A model generated the notes under the pieces. That model had not been told where the DNA came from. It made no database searches and was given only the letters and a program-made list of their open reading frames with translations. A DNA stretch of 64,000 nucleotides, taken from positions 64,738,702 through 64,802,701 of the forward strand of contig NC_065881.2 of NCBI RefSeq assembly GCF_932274485.2, given 5' to 3'. Of this stretch, positions 35,154 to 50,100 are shown one piece after another. Origin of the DNA: Patella vulgata. Lineage: Eukaryota > Mollusca > Gastropoda > Patellidae. Each line of letters begins with the position of its first letter. The first letter of the stretch is position 1. The translations under genes and the position numbers were made by a program.

Positions 35154-38100
35154 ATGGGTGCGAGGGGTAAAAAATTCACACCTAAAGGAAAAACTAATAC
35201 ATCAAATATTGGAAAATGGAAAAAAGGACAGAGTTCAAGCAGCAATCCCGTTTCAAAAAAGTTTAGAGAAGCAGCTAAAAATAGACTTTTTCAAAAGAAC
35301 ACAGGTATTAATACTGTTGTGTAAAGGAAATGGAACATTTATGATTATTTCAATCCATTCACATAAAATTAGGGGCAACTGCTTAATATATATCAATTGT
35401 ATTAAATTATATATTATAGGTAAACCGAGAACTCAGACCAAAGTCGATCATTCAAGACCACTTTAGAAGTTTAGTTTGACCAAGACCAGTCCGATCAGCC
35501 AAAAGACCAGGCAGACCTAGTACCTTTAGGAACTGTCTTGGATCGGACGATATCCGCTGACAGTTCCTATTCGTCCCTATATAGCTGCAATATGAAAATA
35601 ACGCTCTTCCCAACCTCTGTTCTAAGGCTATTTTGGAATCCTTATCGTTTATTTTTCACCTTGATTCTTCTTTGTTCGCCAAAGGAAAACATACACAAAA
35701 TACGTTTGAACTGATCAGCCATGTATGAGACTCGAATATGTGCAGACCGCATGTTTATTTAATTGCTAAATTCTACATGAAAATACTGTTGAATTATTAT
35801 AAATTTGTGTCAATTATGGTGAGACAGTACCTAAAGGAACAAAGTCAGGCCAAGGTAGAGGACCTCTTGGACAAATATTTTGCTTTACTAATGCGCTTCA
35901 TAACAATTTAGTATTTCAAAGGAATCAAGTGTATTAAAACAAATGCCATTATCAATTTTTTGAAACAACATTTTATTATTTAAAAAACATTGGTCCGAAT
36001 AATCTTCTGTCTTTGTCAGTCAACTGGTTTGAGTGGTCTTTGTCCAAGTTGGGGTTTTTTATGTATTGCTAGGGATGAAACTAGTCTGGGATATCAAGCT
36101 ACATACATGTACATGTAGGTGAAAGCAGAAATTAATCCCTTGTAATACTAGTGCTATAGGTGACAGTGCCAAATGTCAAAGTATTCTATTTCTCAATAGA
36201 ACTGATGATGAAACACAACATCGTACACCTGTGAGACTCATATTTTATGACTTAACAACCTATTGCTTTTGGGAGACATGCTGACACCAACTTTTTAGAA
36301 ATTGATGATAGTGAAATCCGAGTGAAGTATTGTTTTGATCTGTGAAATTTGTCAATGACAACAATATAATACAGTGATGATTTTATGATCCATAGGTCCA
36401 AGCAATCTGACCGTTGCAGCACTTGCTAAACATAATGAAGGGGAAACAGAAATCGATGGAATGTCAGTTGTATCTACTGAAGATGCCAAGAGTACAACAG
36501 CAAAAACATTTAGTACATGGGCAACAAATTGGACTGATTGCACCAATGCCACGTTTAGTAGAGTACACCGATATTGGGCTTCGAATTCAGCAATGCATAA
36601 AGAGGCAAGTACATACATATATACTTGCGGTTCATTGAGATATGTTTTATTAGGCAATTACTGCATGCTTGTCACTTTGGCATATTCACGATCCATAACA
36701 TACATGTATTATAGCTTAGACTGGCTTCCAATTATTGTCTTGGATCGGACGATATCCGCTGACAGTTCCTATTCGTCCCTATATAGCTGCAATATGAAAA
36801 TAACGCTCTTCCCAACCTCTGTTCTAAGGCTATTTTGGAATCCTTATCGTTTATTTTTCACCTTGAAAATTTAGTGATCATTTAAAAAACAACACACATT
36901 TTCACTGCTCGTACCGAGGTGAATTTATACTTTAAATCAAAACATTTCTGGTGATGACACACACTCAACAGAATAAAAATCAATCGCTTCCATTATCGAC
37001 AGATACACTATATTATTTATCAATCTTGCACTACTGTTTGAGGGTAACAGCTAGCTGTATTGTGATATAACTCTCCTGACTTGCCTTAGCTTGTCCCTTT
37101 GCAAATTAAGAAGGGCTTTTTTCAGCTCCCCAGTCATATATAGAAAACAGTGACTGCTGAAATGTCAGAAAACGAACTACAAAATATATTAATCATTAGA
37201 GTTGGGCGATATTTTGGTTTTTCGATATATAACCATCATAGAAATAAAAACCATCAGAAATACCGTCTTCCAAACCGTGATGTATCATGTTTTGATTTTT
37301 CTGAATGATATTAAACAATGTCTTCCTTTTTATGTTAGTTACAATTAATAATAAATAAAAACTATTATTACTCTCGACTGTTCATTCCATTAAGTTTGCA
37401 AACACCATTAAAGAGCTTTGTTTTCATCACATGACTTCTCACTTACATTGTGCTTTTCCACTCAACTGATACTGTAAGAATTATACATCTTGACAAACTG
37501 TTTTTCCAAAGGATTCATTGATTTTCTGATTGACATAAATTTGAATAAAGCAGAAATATAAATAATGCCAACTATATAGAGAGGGTGTCAGTAGACTGAT
37601 TATCATTCAGTGTCGTAAGTGTCAGGGGGGTTCATGACTAAATCAATGAATACTTTTTGACATAGTACCAATGTTTTATAGTTCGATTTAGTATTCTTGT
37701 ATTGCAAAGTCTTGAATGAGAAAACATGAGTTTGCAAGGGTAAATAAATAGCATTCAATCGTACCCATAGCTATAAAAATATGCATGGCCAAGTTTTTGT
37801 GGCTATATAAATCTATGTTTGAACCAGCTCATTAAATTTTGTTTGTAAATTCGGTTCTGTATTTATGCTAAAAACTTTTAATAATATTGACTAGAAAGTG
37901 TCAAGTGAATATTCTGGGGGTATTTTTAACTTTTTATGCATGTTTATATACATTTAAAGAATGATAAACTGAAGTTTTTGACACTTTATAAAACGTCATG
38001 ATATAGTGATCATATCACAATATTTTCTGAAAATATCGCCATATCTGTTTCCAGGGATATCGCCCAGCTCTATTAATCATTATACCAAATCATTTACACA

Positions 38101-41100
38101 CATATAAAACATAGGTTAAAAACAAACAAAACTGGGAACAACTAATTAGACAAAACATGAACAAGACAGAAAAAACTAATGAACAAGAAACTATCTAATC
38201 ACTTGATTATAACCAGGAATTGACTATAAGCATGCAGTGTAGTGTGCATTTCACCTGTTACATTTCTTGCTGTATGTACATATTTACTTATATATATTAC
38301 ATTCATGTATTTGTAGATTCTGGCTGTATTAGCTGCTGTAACTGAAGTTATAAAACAACAAGGTGGTAGTGAAACAGAAACAGAATATTTTGCTGCCTTG
38401 GTAAGTTCAAAAGAGTAAGATATACTCAATTTACTTCTTTGATGGTAAAATTTGAGGCTTGTCATAGTTGGAAATATTGATATGTGCCATACATTGTAAT
38501 TGAAATGTAATTGACCATTACATGATTTTTGAATGTGATTAATTACATTTCCATTACTCATTACATTACAATATTCCTTTATTCATTACATGGCCATTGC
38601 TTCAAAAATATAATCATTCCATTTCCGATTTATCATTATGCCAGCCCTGCTGGATCATCCAGCCATATAACTTTATGCTCTTTTATTTCCATTTTGTTCG
38701 AAACTGTAGTCAAAATCATAAGGATCTACCATTGGTTAGTCTACAGTGTCGATTTAATTAATAATTTGTTTATTAGGTCAGAGAAATTATATAATTTCCA
38801 TCAGTTTGACTTGCATGTAGATTTACAATCATGAATTCTACCATATTCCCATCATCAGTTAGTAGGATGGGGAAATGAGACAAAGGTTGTTTTAGGTGAC
38901 CAATCGATTCATATTTTGGCCATTCAACCCAGTTGCTTTACATTTCAGATGACTGCATTAGAAACGGCAGATTCTAAAGACTCTCTAGCAGCTATATCTT
39001 ATTTATTGAACCTTGCTATAAAAAAGTAAGTTTTGATAGATATGGAAAAAAATATTTTTTCTCTCATGTATAGAACTATATATTCATATTTCACTCAAAA
39101 TTTGTTGGAATTATTCGTCAGAAAAAAAGTTCTTTGGGAAATCAAGGGATCTGATTTGATGACAATTGATAAGTCATTTCCACTCAACAACAAGGAACAC
39201 TGAATAAACTAATTTGAAAAGGGTATTTGTTTCAAACACTGTTTACCAATGTTTAATTGAAAATATTTCCCTTTATAGAGTTCCAGCAGCTGTTTTAAAA
39301 AGTAGATTTTCACAAGTATCTAAACAATTATTAGACTATTTAGCTAAATACGCTGATGGGACATCTACATCTCTGACTAAATCTGTAAGTGTTTTTATAC
39401 ATCCACATTTTCATGTTGATGTATATTGTCGTCGCCCCTGTCCAGACGTCCGGAATTTGTTTGTGGACCCTCAACAGGTCACAATTTTTATCCAATTTTG
39501 TCGAAACTTAAAATATATGTTTATCTTCAAAAAGATCTTGGTTCCTTTCAATATTGGCATGTATCGGACTGATTGCAAGAAAAATCACATTTTAAACTTG
39601 TGGACACTCTAGAGGTCACAATTTTTATCTGATTTATCATGATGAAACTTAAAATGTATGTTTGTTCCTTTCGATATTCTCGCATATCGGACTGTAACTT
39701 CCTGGATTATGGCTCCTTATTGTCCTAAAATTCGTGTTTTTAGCTTTTAGTTCCTCTATAGGTCACAATTTTTATCTGATTTAAAAAAAACTGTTTGAAG
39801 ATATCATTGTTTCACCATAATGTTTGTTAAGTTCGAATTTCGTGAAAACGGACTGAAACTGCTGGACAAAATGGCCGCTCCCTGTACTCAAATAATGTTA
39901 AAAGTATGTAATATCTAAGTTGTGGACATATTCAGACCATAACTTACTGGATTACTTATTTTTAGCTTGTTCTATCCATCTCTTACAAAATTTTAGCGTA
40001 TATTGCATGTTATAGAATATTATTATTGTAATAGAATATAAATGACTGGATGACTTTGCTGAATTTGAGGTGGTGATAAGACTTTAACTGCTTGGTACGT
40101 CAAACAATAGTTATTAAAGGGTATTGTGCTAACTTTTGATAGCGATTACTTGAAAATGATTACTGATCTTTATGAATGAAGCCATGATTACCCATCATTA
40201 TGAATCTAGCTATGATTACCCATCTTTGTGAATCTGGCTTGTTGACAAAGCTGGATTTATAGGTTTAAAACCCTGTTAAACGTGACTAAATATACTTTCT
40301 GTTTGGGCAGAGAAATGGGGTTTAACATCCACTCGGCACAAACTAGGTCATTTCGGGACTAACATATGGATAAATTTTATTTCAATAATTTGCTTGCGGG
40401 TAGGGGTCTTTAGCTGTGGGAAGAAACTGGAGGACCCGGATAAAACCTATGGGCTTGGACAGGGGACCCTACTCCTCATCATGTATAACCAGGGAATCGA
40501 CAGACCTACTGATACAGCGTGCACACGCTAACCATTCAGCCATCCAACTCCCCATGTCTCTTAAGACAGAGGATGGTACTTATTGCCATTTACTCTTTGT
40601 GTTTCAGCTATTACTTTGTTTAGCAGCTGTTCTAAGAGTTCAGGATCAAGGAGTGTGGAACCATACATCAACACATCAAATATATAACAGTATATTAACA
40701 TTTATTACACATAAAAAACCAAGGGTAATTATTATTATCTACTAAAATATATTATTATATATGTATAAGATACACAATAACCTTTTTAAATATTAAATAT
40801 TATTTAAAAGATATACCTCATTGACTTTATTGAACACCACAGATACATTTACATGTAAATGACGAGTGCTATAAAGAGAAAATTCAACAACCTATTGTAT
40901 GATACCTGCAACACCATTACATATAAATAAGTGTTTATGGTAGATGTTTATTTGATTTTATTATTATATTTATATTTTAAGATACGGAAGACAGCCCATC
41001 AGTGTATACAGATTATTTTAAAAGGTAGTTTGTTTATGACTAGTGATGATCCACCACCAGTTCACCCTGCTGCTAGTTTAACAGCTAAATATTGTAATCA

Positions 41101-44100
41101 TGAAATAGAACAGTGTGCAGGTACTTTAAACTTCTTTATTTATAAAGATTAATTCTATTGTTGATAGCAGAAAGGCCAATTTGGAAAAATGTAGTATATA
41201 TATCATTAAAGTCATGGTGAATTTAATAAATAACAAAAACAATTTGGAATTTGAAGTTTTTATCATTAACAGAAAATGTCCATATCAAATATCATCTTAC
41301 ATTGCCAGTATGTTCAAGTTATTATTTGTATATATTTATTTTAGTTCTAACCGTGGTATATTTCAGGATCAAGTGAAGCTATTAATACTCTATATACATT
41401 GGGTTTATTGAGAGAAGTTCTTGGTACCTTTTCTCAGAATAGTTTAAAATCTACATGTGAAAACATACTCAGAGTTATGACTATTAGTAATCCGGTAATT
41501 TCATTTACTTCAACTCTTTACTTTTAATGTTAGATAGCAATATTTAGTGATTTGTTTTCTTACATTTGTTTGCTGTTTAGGGTATTTTGTTCAATTCTAG
41601 GGTTTTGAAGGTAGACAACACCCTTCAGTAGTGGAATTGTTTCCAAAAATTAAATGCAGAATATTGTATTAATACACCCTCCACTCAACAGGAAACGTTA
41701 CTTTACCCAATCCCTCAATATGTTAATTGACCATCCTAACAAGAGTGCTTTTATCAGATGTGAAAATATTGATCATATTTTTACAAATATATCAAAGTCA
41801 AAGTTTATTAATACATTAATATATTTGTCAAATTTTGATGACATCCCTAATAGATATATTATTTTATAGTTAGTGAAAGCCAGTGGTATGCAAGCCTTAC
41901 ATGGTATGTTTTCTTCAAAACCAAAAGCTAGTAATTTACCTGCAGAGTTAAATGCACAGATTATAACAGTAAGTATACATACAAGTAAACTATAATGTCT
42001 AATGAAATATTATCTTCCCTGACATCAAACAATGCATTTGAATGAAACAGAAGTAGTCAAGTGATATTGATAAAGTACTTGTTTTTATTATCAGTTTGAA
42101 TTTCAATCACTCATTTTATTTATTTCTCTTTTCTTCCAAAAATACAGAGAGGTAACAATCATGAAAAATGATTAAATCATGCCCTCCATTATATCGTTTT
42201 GTTTTTTTCGCTATTGTTTAGGCGCTGTATGATTATCAGCCGTCAGAACATGATAGTCAACCAATGAGAGCATGGTTAGCTGTTATGGAAAAAGCTCATG
42301 TCAACCTAGCCAGGTAAAATTATATAACACAACACAAATCAGTTACAAATCTTTGTTTAATAACTAAAATAGATATATTGATTAACGTAATTTGGTATTA
42401 TTGAGCAGTACATTTTGAGAGTATAAATAAAATGAGTGGAATGACATTAACTTGTATATTATGTTTTCAGAATTGATGAGAAGTTAGGTATAAGTCATTT
42501 ACCAAAATTATTTTCAGTTGGTATGACATGTTTGTTATCCAATAAACCAGAAGTAGCTTCATCAGCATCCAAAACATTAATGGTAAGAAGATAGATATTC
42601 TTGATATTATAGTAATTCAACTTAAAAAACCCCATTTATTTTTGATATTATAGTAATTCAACTTAAAGGCCATTGACTTCTAACTATGTTCTATAACAAA
42701 GCAATTTTAGAAACAGCTTACCACATAGTCTTAGACTTCAAGTTCACTCGAATCTTTCAAAGGAAATTTGAAAACTCATTTGTTTAACTTCAAATATAAG
42801 TGATCATGCTAGTAGTCTGAGCTAGCACCTTGGACATGCATTTGTGTATTAAACTGTTGTGATATTAATATACATTATTATTATTACTACGCTTCGTGTT
42901 TATCATTTATATTGTTAAATTCATGATAATAAAGCATTGATTCAGGCCCAAAGTTACAAATGAAGGTGGCCCTTGTAATTACTTAAGACTTGTTTATAGA
43001 CGTGATCTATTCATATGATTTATTATTTTTCAGACATTATTATCTGAATGTGTAGCACCAACAGTTGATTATCTTCAAGTTCTAGTCACATCAGCTCCAA
43101 CAGGCTCAATGACTCCAATACATAAAATAGTTAAAGCTTGTGAAAGTGGATTAAGTTATCAATTTCATTCAACATGGAAACAAGTATTCCAACTTCTAGC
43201 TTTATTATTTGAGGTAACGACAAGTTCTTTGAAGATAATATTTGATTCTTTAAACAATATTTTATTAAGACTTCCTGCTCAACAGTAGAACTACAGACTT
43301 AGTAGCAGTGAAGATTTATTAAATGATAACGTTTCGGGTTGTGATACCCTTTTTCAATGATCACACCTTGAAGCATTTAATAAATCTTCAATGCTAATTC
43401 TGTTGTGCTACTGTTGAGCGGGGATTCTTAAATTCATTTTTTTACCCCTCTTCCCCGCCGGTATCTTTTGCTTGATTCAGTACCCACGCAGATGTAGCAG
43501 CGTGTCCAGCTTTAGTCACCTTGTCAGGGGAGTGTTGCCGTCCCCCTTCTCGTATCCAATATTTTATTATACGCCCACATTTTCATGTGGACGTATATTG
43601 TCATTGCCCCTGTCCGTCCGTCTTCATGGATTATGGCCCCTGTTTGTACGAAAAATCACGTTTTTAGCTTGTGGACCCTATAGAGGTCACAATTTTTAAC
43701 CAATTTTCTTGAAACTTGTAATGTAAGTTTATAACCCAAAGATCTTGGTTCCTTTCGATATTCGCGCATATATCGGACCGTAACTTCATGAATTATGGCC
43801 CATGATTGTACGAAAAATCGCGTTTTTAGCTTGTGGACCCTATAGAGGTCATAATTTTTATCCGATTTAAAAAAACGTATTATTATATCACCGTTACACC
43901 CTAAGGACGGCTGATTTTAAATTTTGTGAAAATCGGCCCAAAACTGACAGGCAAAATGGCCGCCCTTCGTTCTCAAATAGCGTAAAATATGGTATATCAA
44001 GGTTGTGGACCCTATAGAGGTCACAATTTTTATTCGATTTTGTTGAAACTTGAAATAAAAGTTTATAACCTAAAGATCTCGGTTCCTTTCGATATTTGCG

Positions 44101-47100
44101 CATATCGAATTGTAATTTCCTGTATTATGACCCTTGATTGTAGGAAAAATCACTTTCTTTTTAGCTTGTTCTCTATCCATCTCTCGAAAATGTGGGCATA
44201 TCCTGCCTGGCAGCCGTTGGTTTAAAGGTTGAAAGTGATTGATAAACAGGCATATATTATAACCGCATTCTATGATTTTCCCATCCTCCATAGATAATTG
44301 TTATTATATAGGACATAATTTTAAAAGATAAGATAATGAATGAACAAAACCAATGAAAACATGGTTATCTATATTGTTTTACATGTATTGCCCTATATGA
44401 ACGTAGAATCCATTCTTTGGATTCAATCCTTTGCTGGTGCACAGCCAATGATCCTCAGTGGACTGGCCAAACATTGTCATACTAGTAGCTGTATGGGTAT
44501 CTCAAATTTACCTTGAAAATAAAATTTGAAATTTATTCTACAATGTTGATATGTACAGTGTTGCCAAATTCTGTATTTCACATGATCTGATCATGTTTCC
44601 AATATCTGGTCATTTGATAGTTATCATTTGACTCTATGGATTTTATATTCATGATTTAATATTTTAGGTGATAGGTAAACAACTACCTGAACTTATAGAA
44701 AAGGTGAGTAAAGTAATGTATTTCTATAAAAACAATATTTTTATAATAGAATCTATTCTCTTATTCTGATTACATAGAATAGTTGTATAAATGGCTGTAG
44801 AGCATAGATTATGCCAATTCTATGATATTCACAGAACTTTTTGTCTTGCAGATGTTAGTCACATTAGTTGATTTAAGAGAATCATCCAATTTTTCCTATA
44901 AAGCTGATGTAGATCATATTATTGGATCTGCTGTAAAAAGTATGGGACCGAGATTAGTGTTGAAAAATATACCATTAAATATCACAGGAGAGGAGTAAGT
45001 ATAACTTGTACAATATTTATATATCTAACTGTACAACAATATGAAATAAAGTGGTAAAGTGCCTAGTCTTTCTTAAAGAATGTTGGCTTTCTGATTCACC
45101 AAAATACCTAAAAGAAAATAATCAATTAATAAGCATCGAACTGTACTGTATGTTTATTAACAGAGCTTTAAAATAGACTTCTATATTTACATACCTGTTC
45201 ATCTCATTTCAGTGTATTTATTTGATATGTTTGTAATGTTTTATAACCATTATTCAACTATTGATATAATATGTTTCAGTGATGATACTAATTTTCCTAG
45301 AAGTTGGTTACTACCAATTTTAAGTCACAATATACAGCATACAGAGCTAGCTTTCTTCTCATCATATTTCCTGCCATTATCAGCTAAATTCAGACAGATC
45401 TGTAAGTTTGATTAAATCTCTTTCAAATCGACAGACTTTTAAATAGTTCTGCGTCTGGTTGAAATTGAACCCGTTTTGGGTGTGTGTGAGACTTTGAAGA
45501 AATACATATGTTATCGTAACATAGTTCATTTTTTCGGTAATATTAATATTTAAATAGCATTAGTATAGTGCTTAAGTCTGTTGACTAATACTTCCATTTT
45601 GAAAGAGTACAATGTACCAGATAATGGCTCTGTTCCCCCCATCCATATTCACAAATTATCTAAATGAAACTTACTCAGCATTTCAAAAATTTATTTTATA
45701 TTTTAGGTGTTGATTTGCGTGCAGAAAAACGATTTGCTTTAGCAACAGCTTATGAAGCTTTACAGAAACAAATCTGGGGATTATTACAAGGTTTCTGTAC
45801 TCATCCTTCAGATCTAACTACAGTGAGTGAAAATAATATCTCATACAAAATCATAGTTTCAATTCTTTATACAGAAGTTATAAAATCACCAATATTGTAT
45901 TACTTTCAAAGGTTAATTATATCATTTGTTACAAGGTTATCATTGGATATCTACATCCATAATTGTTATTATCTGTTATAGTTTATTCATCTACATTCAT
46001 ATGGTAAGATTATTATAAATCTCATTTTATCCTTTTTAGTCATTTAAATCAGTAGCCAAGATCATGGGAACAGCTATCTCTGAAAGACAAGATCTGAAAA
46101 TGGAAGTAATGGCTGCTCTTAGAAAACTCATCAATCAAAATCTTGAAAATGGTTAATATTTTAATATATGAATTTTTTTAGTGACTTATTGATTCTTTAC
46201 AAACATATGGTTTGGATTAAATTCACTTTAATATAAGGTAACAGAAAATGAGAGCTAAAAAGTATGAGAATTCCCTAAAGGTTAAAGTAATATAATGTTA
46301 CATGCAGTCTCAAATGTTTCCGATGATCATAGTATATATATATTCAATTAATTGAAGTACGGTTTGAGCTGGAAACTGTAATTTAATTATATTCCAGACA
46401 CCTTTTTGTTAAAAATCATCAATTTCCAATAATTGTTGTAATTGAAAAAGATGAACAAATCTGAGAGGTTTTTTTTTTTATTGTACTTGAATATTGAAGA
46501 TATTTAACTATTGTTATGTAGGAGTTAACAATATTTTTAATTTACTCCAATCGCTTGTATATTACAGAAGCCAATAAAGCTGAATTAGCACGATTTGCTA
46601 AAAACTTTCTACCAATATTATTTAATTTATTTACTACTGATCCAAAGAAAGAGAAAGAAGGTTGTCGATTGGCTGCGTTAACCACTATTAAAGCGTATCT
46701 TCAAATTACAGATCTACAGGTTTGAATGAAATCTATTCTATATATTGATTTGATAAATGGTCTAGTTAATTATAAAATGATAATAAGGCATCTAAATAGT
46801 GAGTGGTCAATGTGTGTGGTTTATTTAAGCTTGTCATTATGTCAACCATGGTCGTCTGCCTAACCGAGTGGGTTTTCTCCAGATTCTCTTATTTCCTCTT
46901 ATTGCTAGTGACTTGTGTGCGCAATAAAATAAGTGTAATAAAGATACATTATTAGTACCAAATGATCTAGTTTGTGTTCATTGAACATCAAATCTCATCA
47001 GCATGTGTGTGTCCAGCCACACAGTGTTGATAAAATTTAAGTATATTATTCAGGTTGAGTTTTAGTCTTCCTTGTAGCTGTAAATGTACAACATAGTACA

Positions 47101-50100
47101 TAACTTAAACATACATTATGAAAGAGCTAAATCTTCCTATTGCAGGTCTGTCTTTAGGCCTGAAATGTTATCTAAATTATTAAGGATAATTAAACGTAAA
47201 AATGGATAATCGAGACTTTGTTTTTTATTGTATCAACTTTAGTAATGATGGTCGAGGCTAGCCTAAAATTCAAAAACTCTTATAGCGAGAACTGTCAATC
47301 CTTTATCTAATCTTTCATAATGCCCCTTTAACAAATATTGTAGCTATAATGTACAAATATAAAGTATGTTGATAACATCTATTATATTCCAGCTTGCTGA
47401 ATCATTTTTTGATACATGTGTTGCTAAGATTAATGATGCTGACATTACCCCTGCTAGAAGGTAAATTGGAATATAAGCTCTTTTTCTTATATGTTCAAAT
47501 CAAAAATCACCTTTATTAAACATGCACAAACAATAATGGCAAAAAAGTCGATGCTAGTTGTGATATTACATGATTATATACTTTGATTAACCATAAACTG
47601 AGAAATAGAAATCCGACCTTACTTTATGATTTTTATAAATTTAATTTGTTTTAAATTTATTGAATTTTGTAGAATAGCGTTGACTGATTTGACTGGAGCA
47701 ATATTACCTCATATTAAAGAAGACAGGTTACAAATTATATTTGACATAGCTAAACCAAACTTAAAGGTAATTATTATATTTTAATTTATACTTTGAACAT
47801 CAAATTCATCTTCGAAAAATGCTATTAGTGAACCGAATTATGCTATACAAATTAGTACTTTTACTTTATTCCATCTCTTTTATTTTAAAGTCAACAGATA
47901 ACGCATTACAGAAGAAATCCTACAGAATCCTAGAAGAGATATGTTCTATGAAATCAGAAGCTAGTAAAACATTTGTACAAGATAATTTACCTAAAATACA
48001 GAAAATGTTGATAGGAGCTTTATCTAAATCTAGTTCTTCTTCTAAAACAGTAAGTCTTTGGTTAATTCTTTTATAGCTAGTGATTAAATTCCAGATTTTC
48101 GTGAAAATTTATTTGTTACGATAGCATACAAGAGTAGTGACAGTGAAAGTCACAGGTTCTCATAACCAGTTGAGCATAATGATTGAATTCTGCTATTAGT
48201 CAGACCATCTTGTATATGAGTTCAGTTATTGGTCAGCCCTTTTTAATATAAACATTATTTAAAAATTACAGAAATTATTATTACTTGTTCTGATATATGT
48301 CCCTTTTCTTTTCAGCCCAGATTAAGATGTTTGATTCATATATTTCAAAATCTAGAAAAAAAACAGATGCACTTTGTTATGACAGTTTTACCAGAGGTAT
48401 GTCTTAATATACATGTAAATCATTGTACATGTACCAGAGATATTGTACTATTTTAATTTTATAACAAACCAATTTCTTCTTAAATCTTTGGACTAAGTAC
48501 TGGGTACAAAGAAATATTATTTTTCTTTGTAAATCAATTTAAAAACCAGATAATATATTATGTACTAGAGCTAGTTTAATGAGTAATGTATTATTACATT
48601 TCAGGATATATTATGTATTAGAGCTAGATTAGCAGAATATAGTTTAATGTGTTGTTATATTTCAGGCTATATTATGTACTAAAGAAGTAGGTGGTAGAGC
48701 TAGATCAGCAGCCTATAGTTTATTAATTACTATAGGTGATGCCATGATTAGATGGAGGAAAGATAAATCAGAAGAAGGTATTATCTTTATTCATTTATTA
48801 GATTTGTGAGATGACTCTTCCTGTGTACCGGTAATTGAAGATGTAACCCAAAATGGAACTTCTAATCTTTGAAATTTATACACAGTAAAATGGACACTAA
48901 AAAGTCAATTTTCCTGGATGCTCTTTTGTGTAAAACAGAGATCCCCATTCTTTTCAGTCCGAGGGCCACAAAGCTTTACTCTGGAGGGCCGGAGGCCACA
49001 AGCTTAAAATTTTACAAAAAAAGCTACTAAAGTAACAGTCATATTTTATTAATAAGACATCCGATGATGTTTGCAATCACAAAGGGGTGTAATATCTGGG
49101 TACAGTTGCGAACGCAGCTTACTCTTGGCATACTTCGTTTTGGAGAACAACTTGAGTCTTTGCTATTGGGGGAAGGGGTAAGCAAACCGCACAGATGGCC
49201 CTCGAGGACTGGATATGGCCCGTGATTTGGGGACGTCTTGTGTAAAATGAACCAGTTGTTTTATACTGTGATCTATCTATACATGTGATAATAATTTTTA
49301 ATGTTTTTCAGATGTGATATATGAATATATAAAGTTAATATTAGCTGGTTTAGCTGGTGGACAGGATATGGTCAGTAGTTCATTGTTTGCTTTAACTAGA
49401 GTATTCTATCAATATAAAGGTAAGAAATTATTTAATTGTCAATTTATGTGAAACCATATTAGGGTTCAACTGTTAAAATACACCAAGGTCTGATGTCTTG
49501 TTAACCAATGTGTGAACAAATTTTACAACTTTTATTATGAAAATGTTAAGAAAGAAATTGACCCAGATTCTTACTTGTGTTGACTTTAAAGAATGTTTTA
49601 TTTTATATTACAGATAAGATACCATCAGAGTGTTTAGATGCTCTAGTAGATAATGTATGTTTATTATTACAATCTAAGTCAAGAGAAATAGTACAATCAG
49701 CACTAGGTTTTATTAAAGTTATGTTATCAGCTTATAAAGATACAACATTAGCTGGTCAACTTAAAACACTGGTTAGTATCTATAAATAAATCATACTCAT
49801 ATTATATAATTTTGAACATTTTAACAGAGGGACATGGACAATTGTAATACAGCATTTGATCCATATTACCAACGTGCCAGAAGTAACAAAGAACGTCATT
49901 TTTTCTGTTAACATTAATATTAACGGCTATTTTGATTTAACTTAGACTATCTGGTACTAGTATTGATGAGGTCCCTAGCACTTACTTTAATTGAAACCAG
50001 ATTCAGTAGAAGAACCTTCTTGTTTAAATGAATTTCCCTGCACTTTACATTTAACCAAAATAGTTAAGTTGATTATTAATGTGCTACAATACCTTATCTA

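Noticed and set aside
34697-35170. 157-codon open frame just before RRP12
   Set aside because: It overlaps the RRP12 start in another frame, has homopolymer-rich text and no domain. It is most likely RRP12 5' untranslated or promoter sequence.
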